Positions 35,690-46,900 of a DNA stretch of 64,000 nucleotides are shown here, piece after piece. Numbering within the stretch: position 1 is the first letter of the stretch; each line of letters opens with the position of its first letter. Below the pieces are notes generated by a model. It was not told the DNA's origin. It was given only the letters and a program-made list of their open reading frames with translations, and searched no databases. Source of the stretch: Berberis thunbergii (Eukaryota > Streptophyta > Magnoliopsida > Ranunculales > Berberidaceae); contig QNQO01000522.1 in the NCBI GenBank assembly GCA_003290165.1, positions 372,001 through 436,000 on the forward strand, in the 5' to 3' direction. Position numbers and translations under genes: made by a program.

Positions 35690-38600
35690 TGTAACACCCC
35701 TGAATTTCATAAAACTAATTTATTTTATTTTGAATTAAATAAAATAGGGTTACATTTAATTGAATGTGAATTTTGAAATTTTAGGGTTTTATTTGGCGAG
35801 TTTAGAAGGTGGGTGCTTTCAGAATTTCAGTGGGGGTGGATAACCACCCACCCTATAAAGAGGAAGAATCCCTTTCTCATTATTTCTCCTTTTCTCCTTC
35901 ACGTTTCTCTTCTTCTCATCTGGTGGCGAAGCTCAATCAAAAGCCACTCTCGCTTTGCTCGAATGGATGAAACCACTCTCTAACCTTTTTCTTTTTCTCG
36001 CTCTCATTGATCCTCTCTGATCTCGCCATCAATCGAAACTGTTGAGCCGGCTAAGGCGAGCGAGTTGTGTGAATCTGGAGATCGAGATCTGCAGATGGAG
36101 TTCTTTCCTCTCTTTTTCAAGACCTTGGTGGTGTTTTCATGGCAGCGGAGAAGGCTAGAAGAAGACTTGACGAGGCTAAGGTGTAATGAGTTAATTTGAT
36201 TGCTGATGATGCATTGTGCTTTCTTGGGAGGATGTTGATTTGGTGTGCACAACCTCTGTAAAATTTCACTTCTGATCACGTTTCTAAGTGCTTGTAGAAG
36301 TTTGAAATACAAAAGATTTGATAATGGGGCACTTGAACATCATCGATGGAGAGGAGTGAAGGTCTACTTTAGATGGATTGGGCCGCATGACTTGTTGGGG
36401 GAATTATCTCCCAATGGATATTCTTGAGATTATAGCCAAGGATTTGTCTTTTGGAGATGGGTTAGGGATTTATCTTGTGTGTGTTGGGTGGGAAGGCTTT
36501 TATGCCAGTCAATTAGCCAGATATGGATATCATTGAAGAATTGAGTAGATCTTGGTGGAGCAATGGAAGAAGTGGTAGTGTGTGGTGATGGTGGAGGCGT
36601 TTTTGTCTGAATGGTGGTGGTGGTGTTGGGTGATGAATGTGGGAATGGGTTGCTGGGTTTTTGATGAATTTGGAAGAAATTTGGGGATAGGTTGGTAAAA
36701 ATAACTCCTTTTGAAATTATGAAAATGGGGGTTTTGTTTTCTCGAGTAGAGCAGGCGAAAACTTAGCCTTTGCGACGTTTCGGTGCTCGGGGTTGAAAAG
36801 AAGTGGCATCGTGTGGACGTGGATTTGTTGCGCAAATCATTGGTGATTTCATCAAGTGAGTTTCTTCATTTCCTTCTCTCTTACTGTGAGTTTTTCTTTT
36901 TACATTTTCTGATTTCATTATTGCTTGATTGATTCAATTTGAATTCTTTCATGAATTTATCGGTTGTTTAGTTCAAATCTTGAGTTATTTTTCTGTTGCA
37001 TGGGCCTTATGTTTGTTGAGGGATTATTATGAATAATATGGACTTGGGAATGCTTTAGTAGTTTTGTCAATTGAGAATGGTTCTATCATGGAGTAAATTC
37101 CAGTGTATATGAATAATTAGTTGAAAAGGAGTCGATTTTCTGAGTGATAACTTCATCCTGGATGCATGAATTGTAGGTGTTTGGTATAGATAAATACTTT
37201 TCATGTTCTTGGTGTTTAGTTGCAAAGGGGAAATAGTTTTTTGGGAAAACCTTCAGGTGATCACTAAATTCATATGCATGTCCAAATGGGAGCCACTGGA
37301 ATTTGTAAAAGTGACTTGTGATCTTACTTTGTTCCTCATCTCCATGAGGAACTCATTTATCAAAAAGTGTTAGAATTGATGGATTTGGGGGAGATATTAT
37401 CTGTGGAGTATTTCTTTGGACGTATTTACTTAGGATAATTTAGGTGAGTTTATATTCAGGTGGTTTGTGTTTAAGTGACTAGTACTTGCCTGAATGTATC
37501 CATTACTATGGGCAATAGTTTATGACTACAATTTCATTGCGATTGGGGTTGGGATAGGCTATCACTATGCATGTGGTTGATACATACATCTTTCCATGTT
37601 TAGAATTCATGTTTGTATTGAGAACTTTTAATTGAGAACATGAAGCGAGGGAGTTGTGTATTGGATAACTAGGGTCACTAATGGAAGTGTGTGGAATCTT
37701 TTGAAGCAGCGGTATATCATTTAAGTTTGAGTTTGTAGTGATTGGCAGAGTAGATTGTGCTATGTATGGTTGATGTTATTTGAGGAAGCTTTGATTTTTG
37801 AACAATGGATTGGTTGAAACATTCGATAGGTCAAAGTAAGGTGGATTTCTAGGGATGTTTTTGTTTGCAGGTAACAACAGTTCTTTTTTGGTTAGCATTG
37901 TGCATGAATGCTCATATGAAAAATTTGAGGTTTGTATGGAAATGATGGGTTTCATTTCAAGTAATCCGTTATGAGATTTTAGGTATGTTTGAGAATGAGG
38001 TTGCCTTATTTGTGGTGTTTTGTGTCGCAAATGCACGATCTTCACTATTTTTGATCTGTTTGATGTGTGAGTTTTTCCTAGCTTGTTGGGTTCATGTTTT
38101 GGGGTCTTTGCCTAATCCTACGAAGTTACATTTGTATGTTTGTGACTTAAATTTGATTGTTATGTAGATTGTGTTGCTGAAAGGAATTTATTTCTTGTAT
38201 TAAATGGGTTTTGATCCCCGCCCTATTACAAAAATTTGTATATGAATCTGCTATGTTTTTCCCCAAAAATGTGGGTGGATACGGTTGTGAATCATTCTAT
38301 AAAGGACAAAATGTCACTTGATCACCGTGTTATTAATAAGCATGATTTATGAATATGCTATGTTTTCCCCAAAAATGTGGGTGGATAGATGGTGAATCAA
38401 TTTATGTATGAAAAAATGTCATTTTGGAGGAATTCTGAATTATCAAAAATAATGATATTGATAAACCTTGATTTCTGAAAATATAAACCACTTAGACTTG
38501 TATCACTTAGAACTACCACACCTCTTTTGTTTATTATTTCCCTTCTCTTACTAGAGAAACTAAATGACCAGAGGGTCGTCTTGCGGAGTTGGGGCACCCA

Positions 38601-39554
38601 TTTCTTACTAGAGAAACTAAAATAACCTTCGGGTTAGTCTTGCGGAAATGAAGTGAATTTGTATGCCTAAAATAAGCTTTGATATTTATCCGTAAAAAAT
38701 GTGACGTGAGTTTATGTGCATTGATAGCCCAAGAGTGGCTTTTGGTACTAATATAGTTAGGAATATCCGCGATGCATGCCTGTATGTGATGCCCCCACTT
38801 AGGCATGGATGACAGAGTAATCCTCCTTTATATGAGAGAGGCATACGGGCATGTATGTTCAGCACGAAGGTGGTGCAAATGTGGTATCGTCTAAGTGATC
38901 AATCCGTTAAAAAGATCAAATTCAAATAAAAATGAATAAATTACGTGTATATTGTTTCTAATCCTTTTCATGCAGGATGTCAAGTCCACTAATATTTCTG
39001 TAAGTCAAATTTGCCATAGTCGACTCCTATAGGGTAAGTATAAGTAAATGCATTTTTACTTAATTGAGATGATGATATGATGGCCTCGATGAGGAACTAA
39101 ATTCTTGGAATTGTGTTTTCTTACATCACACTTTTGCCTCGTTGAGGAACTACTTGTTGGTGTGTTTTTGTGTATTGTTTGTGTTTAGCTTGATGTTTAT
39201 CACGTGTGATTTTATTGTTTTTGGGATGAAGATTTCTCACACCAGCTTTATTGCTGACCCAAGTGAGCTTTTGCTTCTTGGGTACATTCCTTTGGGAATG
39301 TAGTCGATTAGCTTTTCAGGTTTAGAGAATTTTAAGCAGCGTTACGGGAGTTCCGCTAGTGGGATTAACGACGTCAATTTTTCCTGGTTAGAGTTTTGTA
39401 TAAATTTTAGTTTGTTCCTTTTTTCTAAATTATATTTTGTCATTGCTGCTAAATGTTTCTGTTGTTATTAAATTTCTCGTCCCGAGTTTTGGGGAAACGG
39501 ATAATCCTACGTGGATTTTAGGATTTCATTTTCTTCGAAAATTGGGGCGTGACA
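35690..39554 (+). mobile_element. large solo LTR (3865 bp), Ty3/gypsy type
   Basis: It begins TGTAACACCCC and ends GGGGCGTGACA, with a perfect 5-bp duplication GGTAG at 35685-35689 and 39555-39559. No gag, pol, PBS or second LTR copy lies between, so it is a solo LTR left by recombination. The ends resemble those of chromovirus (Tekay/Del-like) LTRs, such as the gypsy at 51001-60765 that also ends GGGGCGTGACA. A TATA box CTATAAAG at 35853-35860 gives plus-strand polarity. Short internal tandem duplications occur at about 38250-38420 (CCCCAAAAATGTGGGTGGAT twice) and 38545-38650. Confidence 0.85.
35853..35860 (+). promoter_or_regulatory. TATA box in solo LTR
   Basis: CTATAAAG lies about 165 bp inside the LTR and is followed by a pyrimidine-rich stretch. 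It is placed as the TTTAAAA in the other chromovirus LTR (51090, 58394). Confidence 0.5.
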
Positions 39555-39582
39555 GGTAGTTAGACCTAGACAAGAGCCACTA

Positions 39583-39849
39583 CTAGATCTTTTTTAAGCT
39601 AAAGTCGACATGCCATCGAAATATCTTGAATCTTACCCCCCGGATCAAGGATGACTCCCTAGCAAGAACATTTTTCACCTCAGATTCTGATTCAAGACAA
39701 ATGAGTACGTGCCTAGGATCGAGTAATCCCATGGTAAAATCACCACAACCTCCACGATCTGTGGATGGCCTCCCAGATGACTTCCAATGAAGGCCTGAAC
39801 TTGAAAACTTTAGAACAATGACATGTTTTTCTACAGACCATATCCGCAC
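39583..39849 (-). pseudogene. LINE A ORF1, DUF4283 N-terminal part
   Basis: It gives FTMGLLDPRHVLICLESESE and VRFKIFRWHVDFSLKK, the conserved DUF4283 core. It connects across the solo LTR to 35640. Its 5' continuation lies beyond the TRIM at 40687-40833, where a frame reads KAPPTFSQILGLIKSGKIDG, the usual N-terminus of such ORF1 proteins. Confidence 0.75.
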
Positions 39850-39898
39850 CTGTGAGAGAAAGAGTCAGACTTTCATCCTTTCGACAACTAGTCCCTTA

Positions 39899-40686
39899 TG
39901 TTAGGGCATCACACACCTGCGCAAACCCCTTGGTCCACTATACATAGTAACAATATTGTTCCCAACTTAAACACCACCATATTGGGCCTTCCATCTAGGC
40001 CTAGGTGGTGTCGGATTTTATCTAAACCTTACTAACAACTCCTCTTTACTTGATGTGAGATTATTTAAGCTAACACTATCCCAACAATCTCCACATTTGG
40101 CGCGAATTATCACACATCCTACAATCCATCCACCCGATCCGCAATATCTCGAAGTACACCTCCTCCTCGAGTGCCCGCATAACCACGATGCTGAGAGTAG
40201 CACTCGGTGTATGGGCTCAACTATTTATGACATTGTTGGCTCCACCAAGTCGCAACCACCACACTAACTCCACATCGTCCAGACTTGTAAGATACCCGCT
40301 TGGTAAGGGTCTAGAACCTAACCCGAGATCGTTCACTTGGAAACCTGTGCTCCACCTAGATCTGGCTCGCTACCCTGCGCCCACTCTTCTTGAACTATGT
40401 GTCGCCTACACCTCAACCTCGCCAAGTCCCCGTCGAGCCGTTGGCTATGATACCAATTGTTAGGGCATCACGCACCTGCGCGACATCCCTTGTTCCACTA
40501 TACATAACAATGATATTGTCCCCAACTTAAACATCATCATATTGAGCATTCTATCTAGGCCTAGGTGGTGTGGGGTGTTCTCTAAAAAGCCTGTTGTTAT
40601 TAGGGAATGAACTACTTCCTTATAAACCTTAATGACAACATCTCCTTATTTGATATGAAACTATTAAAGCCAACACTATCCCAACA
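39899..40686 (-). mobile_element. TRIM (terminal-repeat retrotransposon in miniature)
   Basis: Direct repeats at 39899-40086 (188 bp) and 40458-40686 (229 bp) both begin TGTTAGGGCATCAC and end ACTATCCCAACA, the TG...CA signature of LTRs. The right copy has an extra block of about 40 bp. The DNA just left of the right copy reads, on the minus strand, ATTGGTATCATAGCC, close to the initiator-Met primer site TGGTATCAGAGC, which puts the element on the minus strand. The 371-bp interior has no real ORF. Flanks CCTTA (39894-39898) and CCTTC (40687-40691) are a duplication with one change. It sits in ORF1 of LINE A. Confidence 0.82.
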
Positions 40687-40833
40687 CCTTCCATAGGCGA
40701 CCCATCAATCTTACCGCTTTTAATCAATCCGAGAATCTGCGAAAAAGTTGGTGGAGCCTTCGGTGCCTTGGCCGAGCCGCCTCCCAGCCCAAGCCGATGA
40801 AGAGTTTCCATTGGCATCCGACTGAGCCGCCAT
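40687..40833 (-). pseudogene. LINE A ORF1 start
   Basis: ATG at 40833 gives MAAQSDANGNSSSAWAG. A shift to another frame gives GGSAKAPKAPPTFSQILG and KIDGSPME, where the TRIM is inserted. The N-terminus fits plant L1-like ORF1 proteins. I see no promoter upstream. Confidence 0.6.
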
Positions 40834-41039
40834 TAGCAATGAGGGAGAAACCTAGCAAGAATGGCTAGGATCCCCTAATTGCAACTGATCACGCCCTTTG
40901 AACAAGCACAAGTAACTACAAAAAAGTAACTCTATTTCGATATCCACTCATGGAAGTTAACAACAAGCATGAAAGAAGGTCCAAGTCACATCACGTGTAA
41001 CAAAAAAAACTTAATCATATCACTAGTGCTTTATTTTTA

Positions 41040-41830
41040 TTTTAATAAAGTCAAACTAAATATCATTTCTATATTATAATTCAGAATGATGTTTTACTGT
41101 TCATCGCTAATTAGGACAAAGTCAAATTGAAAGAAGTAGAGATAAAAGATGGTTAAGATTAAAAGTTAAAAAATGTATTGAATTTGAGGGTTGAGATTCA
41201 TTTCCCATGATGACATATTTGTAAATATAAAAAGTGTGGAAGGGCAAAAATAATGAAAAACTTTTGAAAAAAGTTAGTGGAATGTACATGTGGCGGAGAG
41301 AGAAAATATTGTGTTTGTTTTTAGCAAAATGAAAATTATCATAATTATCTACATCGTTATCGGATTTTGGTAAAGTTAATATCGTTGAAATGCATTTTTT
41401 TAAAATCTTTCCAACAAATCAATGATCAACATGTGCGCTAAAATTTTAAAAATATATATTCTATAATTAAAAAACATATAAAATATTTCACGTTTTTAAT
41501 ATTTTTCAAAACAATGAGACGGGTCGATCATACCAGAAAAATGAGTCGGAAATCTTAATGCACATTTAAACAAAAACTCTAAACTTTACATTTTGGTGAA
41601 TTCAAAGATTAAAGGAGAACTAATTCTCGGCGTTTAAATATTTTCCCAACTGATTCAAATTTGACTGAGTCTAACTTTAAAATTTATAATATATATATAT
41701 AAAATAGGCTTACACTTTAATACTGATTCAGAACCAAAATGGGGATAGTGAAAGAGGTGTTCAGTACAAAATATTTAGCAAAATAAAATTATATGAAGTG
41801 CCAACAGCACGGAGCATACTCTAGTATGAT
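41040..41830 (-). repeat. unclassified AT-rich dispersed repeat, copy 3
   Basis: Its reverse complement contains GTTGATCATTGATTTGTTGG, then ATTTCAACGATATTAACTTT and CCAAAATCCGATAACGATGT. These correspond to the blocks of copies 1 and 2 at 23390-24885. Its outer end (reversed) starts CATACTAGAGTATGCTCCGTG, similar to copy 1's TACTAGTGTATTACCCG. Confidence 0.58.
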
Positions 41831-41954
41831 ACATATCCTTCCTCCCCCAGCTACTTCTAAAGCTTTTTATGTCTTTTTTGACATTTAGGAGTCCCTACTT
41901 TACCCTAGCTACCTTGCCTTTAATTATTATTCTTTTTGAATTATATTGATCTTG

Positions 41955-42099
41955 AGAAATTCTAGCTGGCCTGGGGGGGGTTGAAAATACATTTTTGCCC
42001 CCCTCTTTAAAACACCTTTTTGGAGTATGTGTTTAAAGGGGGAGGGTAAAAATGTATTTTCACCCCCAAGGCATGGAAACCAGGCCAGCTAGAATTTCT
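41955..42099. mobile_element. short palindromic MITE-like element (145 bp)
   Basis: The left end AGAAATTCTAGCTGGCCTGG is the inverse of the right end CCAGGCCAGCTAGAATTTCT. Pairing continues inward (GAAAATACATTTTT against AAAAATGTATTTTC). The centre is short. The flanking site is not certain: TGA adjoins both ends if the termini are one base inward. Confidence 0.7.
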
Positions 42100-44470
42100 G
42101 ATTGATCTTACATGCATTATACTGATCTTGCTCATGAGAACTTTGGAGAAAATGCACAAAAAAGCTTGCTTATGTGCATGAAGATCGAGCTTAGCACATG
42201 TTGAAGGTGGCATGGAGACTTAATCTCCATTATTTGATGTCATTTTTGTCTTCTTAAGAAAAAGCTTATAATGCATCTATCTTCAATGCCATAATATATA
42301 TAGAAAGAGAAAATGATCATGACATTAATTATTGAGAACAATGTTGGAAAGCAAGACCTCGGCCAACCATATTCTGATTACTTTCATTTTGACATTTCTT
42401 TCATGCATCTCGCTATCTAGTGGTCTTGTAACGTGTACCTATGGCTATTAGTTTGCGTAGATGCTTGTTTATTTATTATATGCAAGCGTGTTGAAAATTT
42501 TCTAGTGTGATCCATGTTATATAATTGCGCAAAATGCTTGTTAATTAATTAAGTATCGCAAGATCAGTCCCCTAATTCCCGATCTTGTCCAATTCCTTTT
42601 ATAGGATTTTACAATGGAAAACATATATTTTTGTCTCGGTAATACCATCATGGATAGAGAGATCTTCTTTAAACAAGTGGCTTTTAGGGTCGTAGTTAAT
42701 TTACCAGATGAAATAAATAGGCAGAAAACATGAATATAAATGAGATACAAAAGCAGTGCATGCCGAATATCAAATTATTTAAACAATTATAACCCAGCAA
42801 AGTAAGAAGCAAATAGTACCACTACTAAACATGCCTGTGACAAAACCTATCGAATTATTTTCGGTGATTGTATCAAAGTTTTTGCAAGTTAATGAAAGTC
42901 TGGAATCCCAGAGTTGCTTCTCTTTGTCGGAGGTTAAAATTTAAAAAATTAAATAACCAAGTACATGCATTTCTTTTTTGATTTACTAGAAGGGGGAAAA
43001 AACGTAGAAACAAGAACAAAGTTCTCATGCTGAAGATTTTATATATATATACATATAAGCCCAACTGTATCCAAGACTCTTATGCTCGATCCTGTTTAAA
43101 GTTGTTTTAGTGCATCTACCCTCCACTCGTATAGTTAGTTTTTGTTTTTAGATCATGTCAATGTGCATGCTTTTTCTCATCCGTAGGTCATATAGGTCAA
43201 TCTTTCTTCCTATTAGAGGGTTTCCAGGCTGTGGGATGGTATAGTGGTTTCTTTAAGTGCCATGGTAATGATAGTTGACACAATTGTTTTTTTTTTTTGC
43301 AGTTATACAGAAGAAAATTGTGTTTGCTTGGTAGGTGAAACATTATAAAGATGTCCAAATTTTTTAATATTAGTGGCCCATATAAAGGACCCTAACAATG
43401 GCCCAAGATGATGTCGTAAAATAGAATTATTGAATGGTTGATTCCCCCACAAGTTATCAGGTCATCTATTGAATCAAATGGCAAGATAGGTATATCTGGA
43501 AATTTGACAAGGAATAAAAGCCCTACTTTTTGCATCGACAGTAAATGGGTCCTTCTCGTTCGACACCAGATTATCGAATAGTGGACTTCTCGAGGATGAT
43601 TTTATCATTTTCTTAATATGTCAATATACATATAAGCTATTGTCAAAAATAAAAAAATAATAAATAAATAAACTGTTGAATAACATAGAAAACCGAAAAA
43701 TATGTGATAAATCTAGAGAGCTTTAATAATTCTTTGGCCAATTATTGTAGAATTCAAAATATATAACATTAGCTACTTTAATAATTCCTTCTAATTGATT
43801 AACATGGACAAGTAAATTAACCAATTTGTTTTCCCATTTGCAAAGTATTAGTACTATTTAAGGGAAACTAATATCAGTATAGTCAATACATTCAAATAAT
43901 TATTTTTATATGCTAATAAAATCAGTTTTTGATAATACAGAATAAGTGGCTAATCTCCTCTAACATAAAAGAGACAAAGGGGGTCATTACTTTGGGTGAA
44001 GACATTCAGTCACCTATCATTTATTTAATCGAATTTGCATCAATGCACCAGTGTCATATTATGTTCTCCAACAATCAACAAGTCCTTGATTTTATACTCC
44101 ATAAGCATAATGTAAAGTCTAAATGATAAAATTCTAAATTTCCAATCAAAACTATGAAATGTTTGGGGTGCCCTAAACACCATTTCGATGTTGATTTTTA
44201 GTATGACAACCACTGTTTAAAATTAAATTGTCTAATCCATAAAACTGGTGTTGGAAATTTTTATGTTGCAAGCCCAATTCACTGTTTGAACCCAGCCCAC
44301 ACTATCTTAATGAACAAGGTCAAACCTAATATTGGGCTTATGGTGAACAAAGAAAAAAGTTTTATCAAGCCAATAATGCGTGCTGAACGATGGGAATTGT
44401 TTTTGTAACTCCACACAGACCCAAGGGCATACGCTTTTCCTACTTTATCACACTTATTATTGGGTTTGTC
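42100..44470. other. AT-rich noncoding DNA, nothing recognised
   Basis: Open frames of 60-70 codons (for example 42541-42750 minus, 43929-44126 plus) have no domain I recognise. No RNA gene was seen. Confidence 0.5.
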
Positions 44471-44472
44471 TA

Positions 44473-44630
44473 AACAGCGAGGGAAGGGGTGAGAAAACCA
44501 GCGAGGGAGGGGGTGAAGCCGTTCACCCCCTCGAGATGCATGAAAGTGCCTTGAGATACATACTTTCATGCATCTTGAGGGGGATAAACGGCTTCACCCC
44601 CTCCCTTGCTGGTTCCCTCGCCATTTAGAA
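44473..44630. mobile_element. hairpin-like MITE
   Basis: The arms 44498-44547 and 44562-44612 are almost fully complementary, with a 14-nt loop. They include GGGAGGGGGTGAAGCCGTT, then GATGCATGAAAGT and its inverse. Outer ends are TCTAAACAGCGAGGGAA and, inverted, TCTAAATGGCGAGGGAA, so the hairpin continues outward with a gap of about 12 nt in the left arm. There is no ORF. The superfamily is not certain. Confidence 0.72.
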
Positions 44631-45123
44631 TTTCCCCTTATTCTTTCAAGGGTTCTATTTTTGTTTTCGGCCCAAAATATTTACTTAAACCTTGGTTAAA
44701 TATCGGGCTGCAAGGTTGTGGTTCCAAATTTAGGGCTACACCTATCTAGAGGCCCAAAGCATTCAGAACCCCACCTGAACATTTTGGATTAATATCTTCA
44801 TCCTCATTTATGAGTGAAGACGAGCACAACATGAAATATTCATAAAACCATACCTATATTTTCAAAATTGAATAAACTACACTATTATGAAGAAACTATC
44901 AAAATGATTTTAATAAAAGCAAACAAAAATTTGAAGCCCAAAATATGTCTATAAAATGATTTTCATGTTTATGCATTTGGCCTATAGTCCAACAACAAAA
45001 ATCCAGTTCACTTGGATTTCGTAGCCCACAACAATGTGGGAGCCTCATCCAAAACTAAGTTTCCATTGGATGCATACACTTTGTGCAATTTTTCATGTAA
45101 GCATAAATAATTTAAAATTTTGG
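44631..45123. other. AT-rich noncoding DNA
   Basis: No gene, RNA or repeat was recognised in this stretch. Confidence 0.45.
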
Positions 45124-45131
45124 ATTAAGCC

Positions 45132-46191
45132 CAACATTTTTCAATCGGTGTAGGTTAAATCAGTGTAGTCAAAGTAATCCAAAACCACCACTTAAAGCCA
45201 AAAGCCAAGCTATGACATCTCGCTTCCTCTTGGTCAAAGCCAAACACCACTACCTTGAAGCCAAGAAAAGCCACCACTTTTAGCAGTTTTGTTGAAGCGT
45301 GAAGCCAACAAAGTCATGACTTCATTAAACAAATTATTTTTTTGTCTTTTTTCTTATACATTTTTTTTCTCTTTCTCTTTTTAAAGCTTTACGGTTGAAT
45401 CGAAGTGCTTCAACAAAGCAGGAGTTGGAAATTTTATTCAAAGCACAAATCTTTTTAATTTCAACAAAGCTTTACCAGAATTGCACATTCATGACCCTGA
45501 ATAAGAAACCTACATCTATACATTGATTATCTATTAAATAATAATTATCTATTAATTAATAATTTATACATTAATAATGTTGTTATTTTTTTGTTTACTT
45601 AAGGTGATGCTGCAGTAAAATGTAACAAACATAATAACATATGAAGCATTATGAATACTTATATTGACTTGAGCTAACATCTCTAACTCTAGTGGAAAAG
45701 CAAAATTAATATATTTAGAATCTTAGATACAGGCAAACACTACACCGAATTGGTATTTTGTAACAACCTCGAAAGCAGTAACACTTTTGAGCTGTAACAG
45801 TCCACCAAACAATTTTACACATTTTCACAAATAAAGTGATACCATAATTTTATCACCATGAAGAGTATGATGTTATAAGTGATACTATTCATGGTGATCC
45901 AAGTTATAGTATCATTTCTTTTTGTAACTGTTTTTCAATTTTTTGACTAAATTTAGTTTTGACTTGAAATTGTTTGATGGACTGTTATAACTCAAAAGTG
46001 TTACTGTTTTGAGAGTTGTTACAAAATTGCCAATTTTGTATAGTGAAAACACATTTATTTACATTTTTTAATATAATATTTAAATGATTTTTAGTGGCGC
46101 TTTACTTGAGTAAAGTCATCGCTTCATTTTTTGCTTAAAGCCAAACCATGACAAATCGCTTCGCATTGGCTTCACGCTTTGACTACCCCTG
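45132..46191. mobile_element. probable hAT-type non-autonomous element with eroded left end
   Basis: An exact 8-bp direct repeat ATTAAGCC flanks it (45124-45131 and 46192-46199). The right end reads GACTACCCCTG, so its inverse is CAGGGGTAGTCAAAGCG. A similar CAGTGTAGTCAAAG lies 30 bp inside the left end. Both subterminal zones carry GCTTC/AAGCC-type repeats (for example CTTGAAGCCAAGAAAAGCC and CGCTTCGCATTGGCTTCACG). There is no transposase. The exact left terminus is doubtful. Confidence 0.6.
45738..46045. mobile_element. CACTA-type MITE nested in the hAT-like element
   Basis: The left end is CACTACACCGAATTGG and the right end, inverted, is CACTATACAAAATTGG. The termini CACTA...TAGTG and the 3-bp flanks AAA (45735-45737 and 46046-46048) fit CACTA/EnSpm. 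Inverted similarity continues for about 75 bp (TTTTGTAACAACCTC against TTTTGTAACAACTC, AACAGTCCACCAAACAA against AACAGTCCATCAAACAA). The centre forms a second inverted stretch. It is 308 bp with no coding capacity. Confidence 0.82.
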
Positions 46192-46469
46192 ATTAAGCCG
46201 TTACAAAAAATATATATTTGGTTTTAAAATTTTTAGACAAGGTATATGGATGTGTTAGAAATTTGTTTGTCCAAGGAGTTTTATTTTTATGATTTCGATT
46301 AATGTATTCATGTGGATTTCTTTTATGTTATTTGCATAGCTAAATTGTAATTTTTGGCACAGTACCTTGCGGTTATGTTTTATAAACCCATGACCTTTAA
46401 CAAAATCAGGTTTAGATGTTACAGTTCTCATCTGAGAGACTTTAGGCACACTCAATTTCAAAATTCATA

Positions 46470-46689
46470 GCAGAGTCGTCCTTAGATTAGGACCAATATT
46501 TTCAATTGTTACTCAAGCTTTTCAATAGCCCTATTAGATGAAAATACATTAAACACCTTAACACTCAATATTCAAAACTCTAAATATGGCATGTTACCTG
46601 ATTCACTAGCATTAATATACAAAATCATAAAAACTCAAATTAGTCCCCAAGCAAAAATAGAAGACAAAAAAGGATACACAATCTTTTTT

Positions 46690-46786
<97 letters not shown>

Positions 46787-46900
46787 TAGTCCCAAAGACT
46801 ATACAATGGAATGAAGTTACTTTCCAACAACATAGCATGTTCAAACTCATCCAAAACCTCATTCTCCAAATGAATTATCACAAATAGTGACTCATGATGA
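46470..46900 (+). pseudogene. pararetroviral movement protein remnant
   Basis: Short recognisable stretches are LPDSLALIYKI (46594), GYTIFFQ just before the (AT)n tract, and VPKTIQWNEVTF just after it (46792). The same order is expected in related movement proteins, so the microsatellite sits inside the former gene. The upstream part is unreadable. Such proteins widen plasmodesmata in exogenous viruses; this copy is dead. Confidence 0.6.
46693..46784. repeat. (AT)46 microsatellite
   Basis: An uninterrupted 92-bp AT dinucleotide run. The open frames crossing it on both strands (Ile-Tyr repeats) are artefacts. Confidence 0.97.

Larger units (their letters stand above)
30231..40833 (-). mobile_element. 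L1-like LINE A, host of several younger insertions
   Basis: Minus-strand blocks occur in the canonical L1 order: ORF1 with DUF4283 and zinc knuckle (40833 to about 35060), endonuclease (about 34330-33930), RT (33341-31740), zf-RVT and connection region (31230-30236). RNase H is missing where LINE B begins. Inserts from 5' to 3' are a TRIM (39899-40686), a solo LTR (35690-39554), an inverted duplication (33387-33482), and an insert of about 0.8 kb in RT (about 32440-33250) that contains a SINE-like part. Removing the first two inserts brings the ORF1 similarity back together. The copy is old and dead. Confidence 0.78.

Noticed and set aside
42541..42750. Possible exon on the minus strand
   Set aside because: The 69-codon frame has no recognisable similarity and no convincing splice context.
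43929..44126. Possible small gene (65 codons, plus strand)
   Set aside because: No domain, no codon or promoter signal, AT-rich surroundings. It is not supported.
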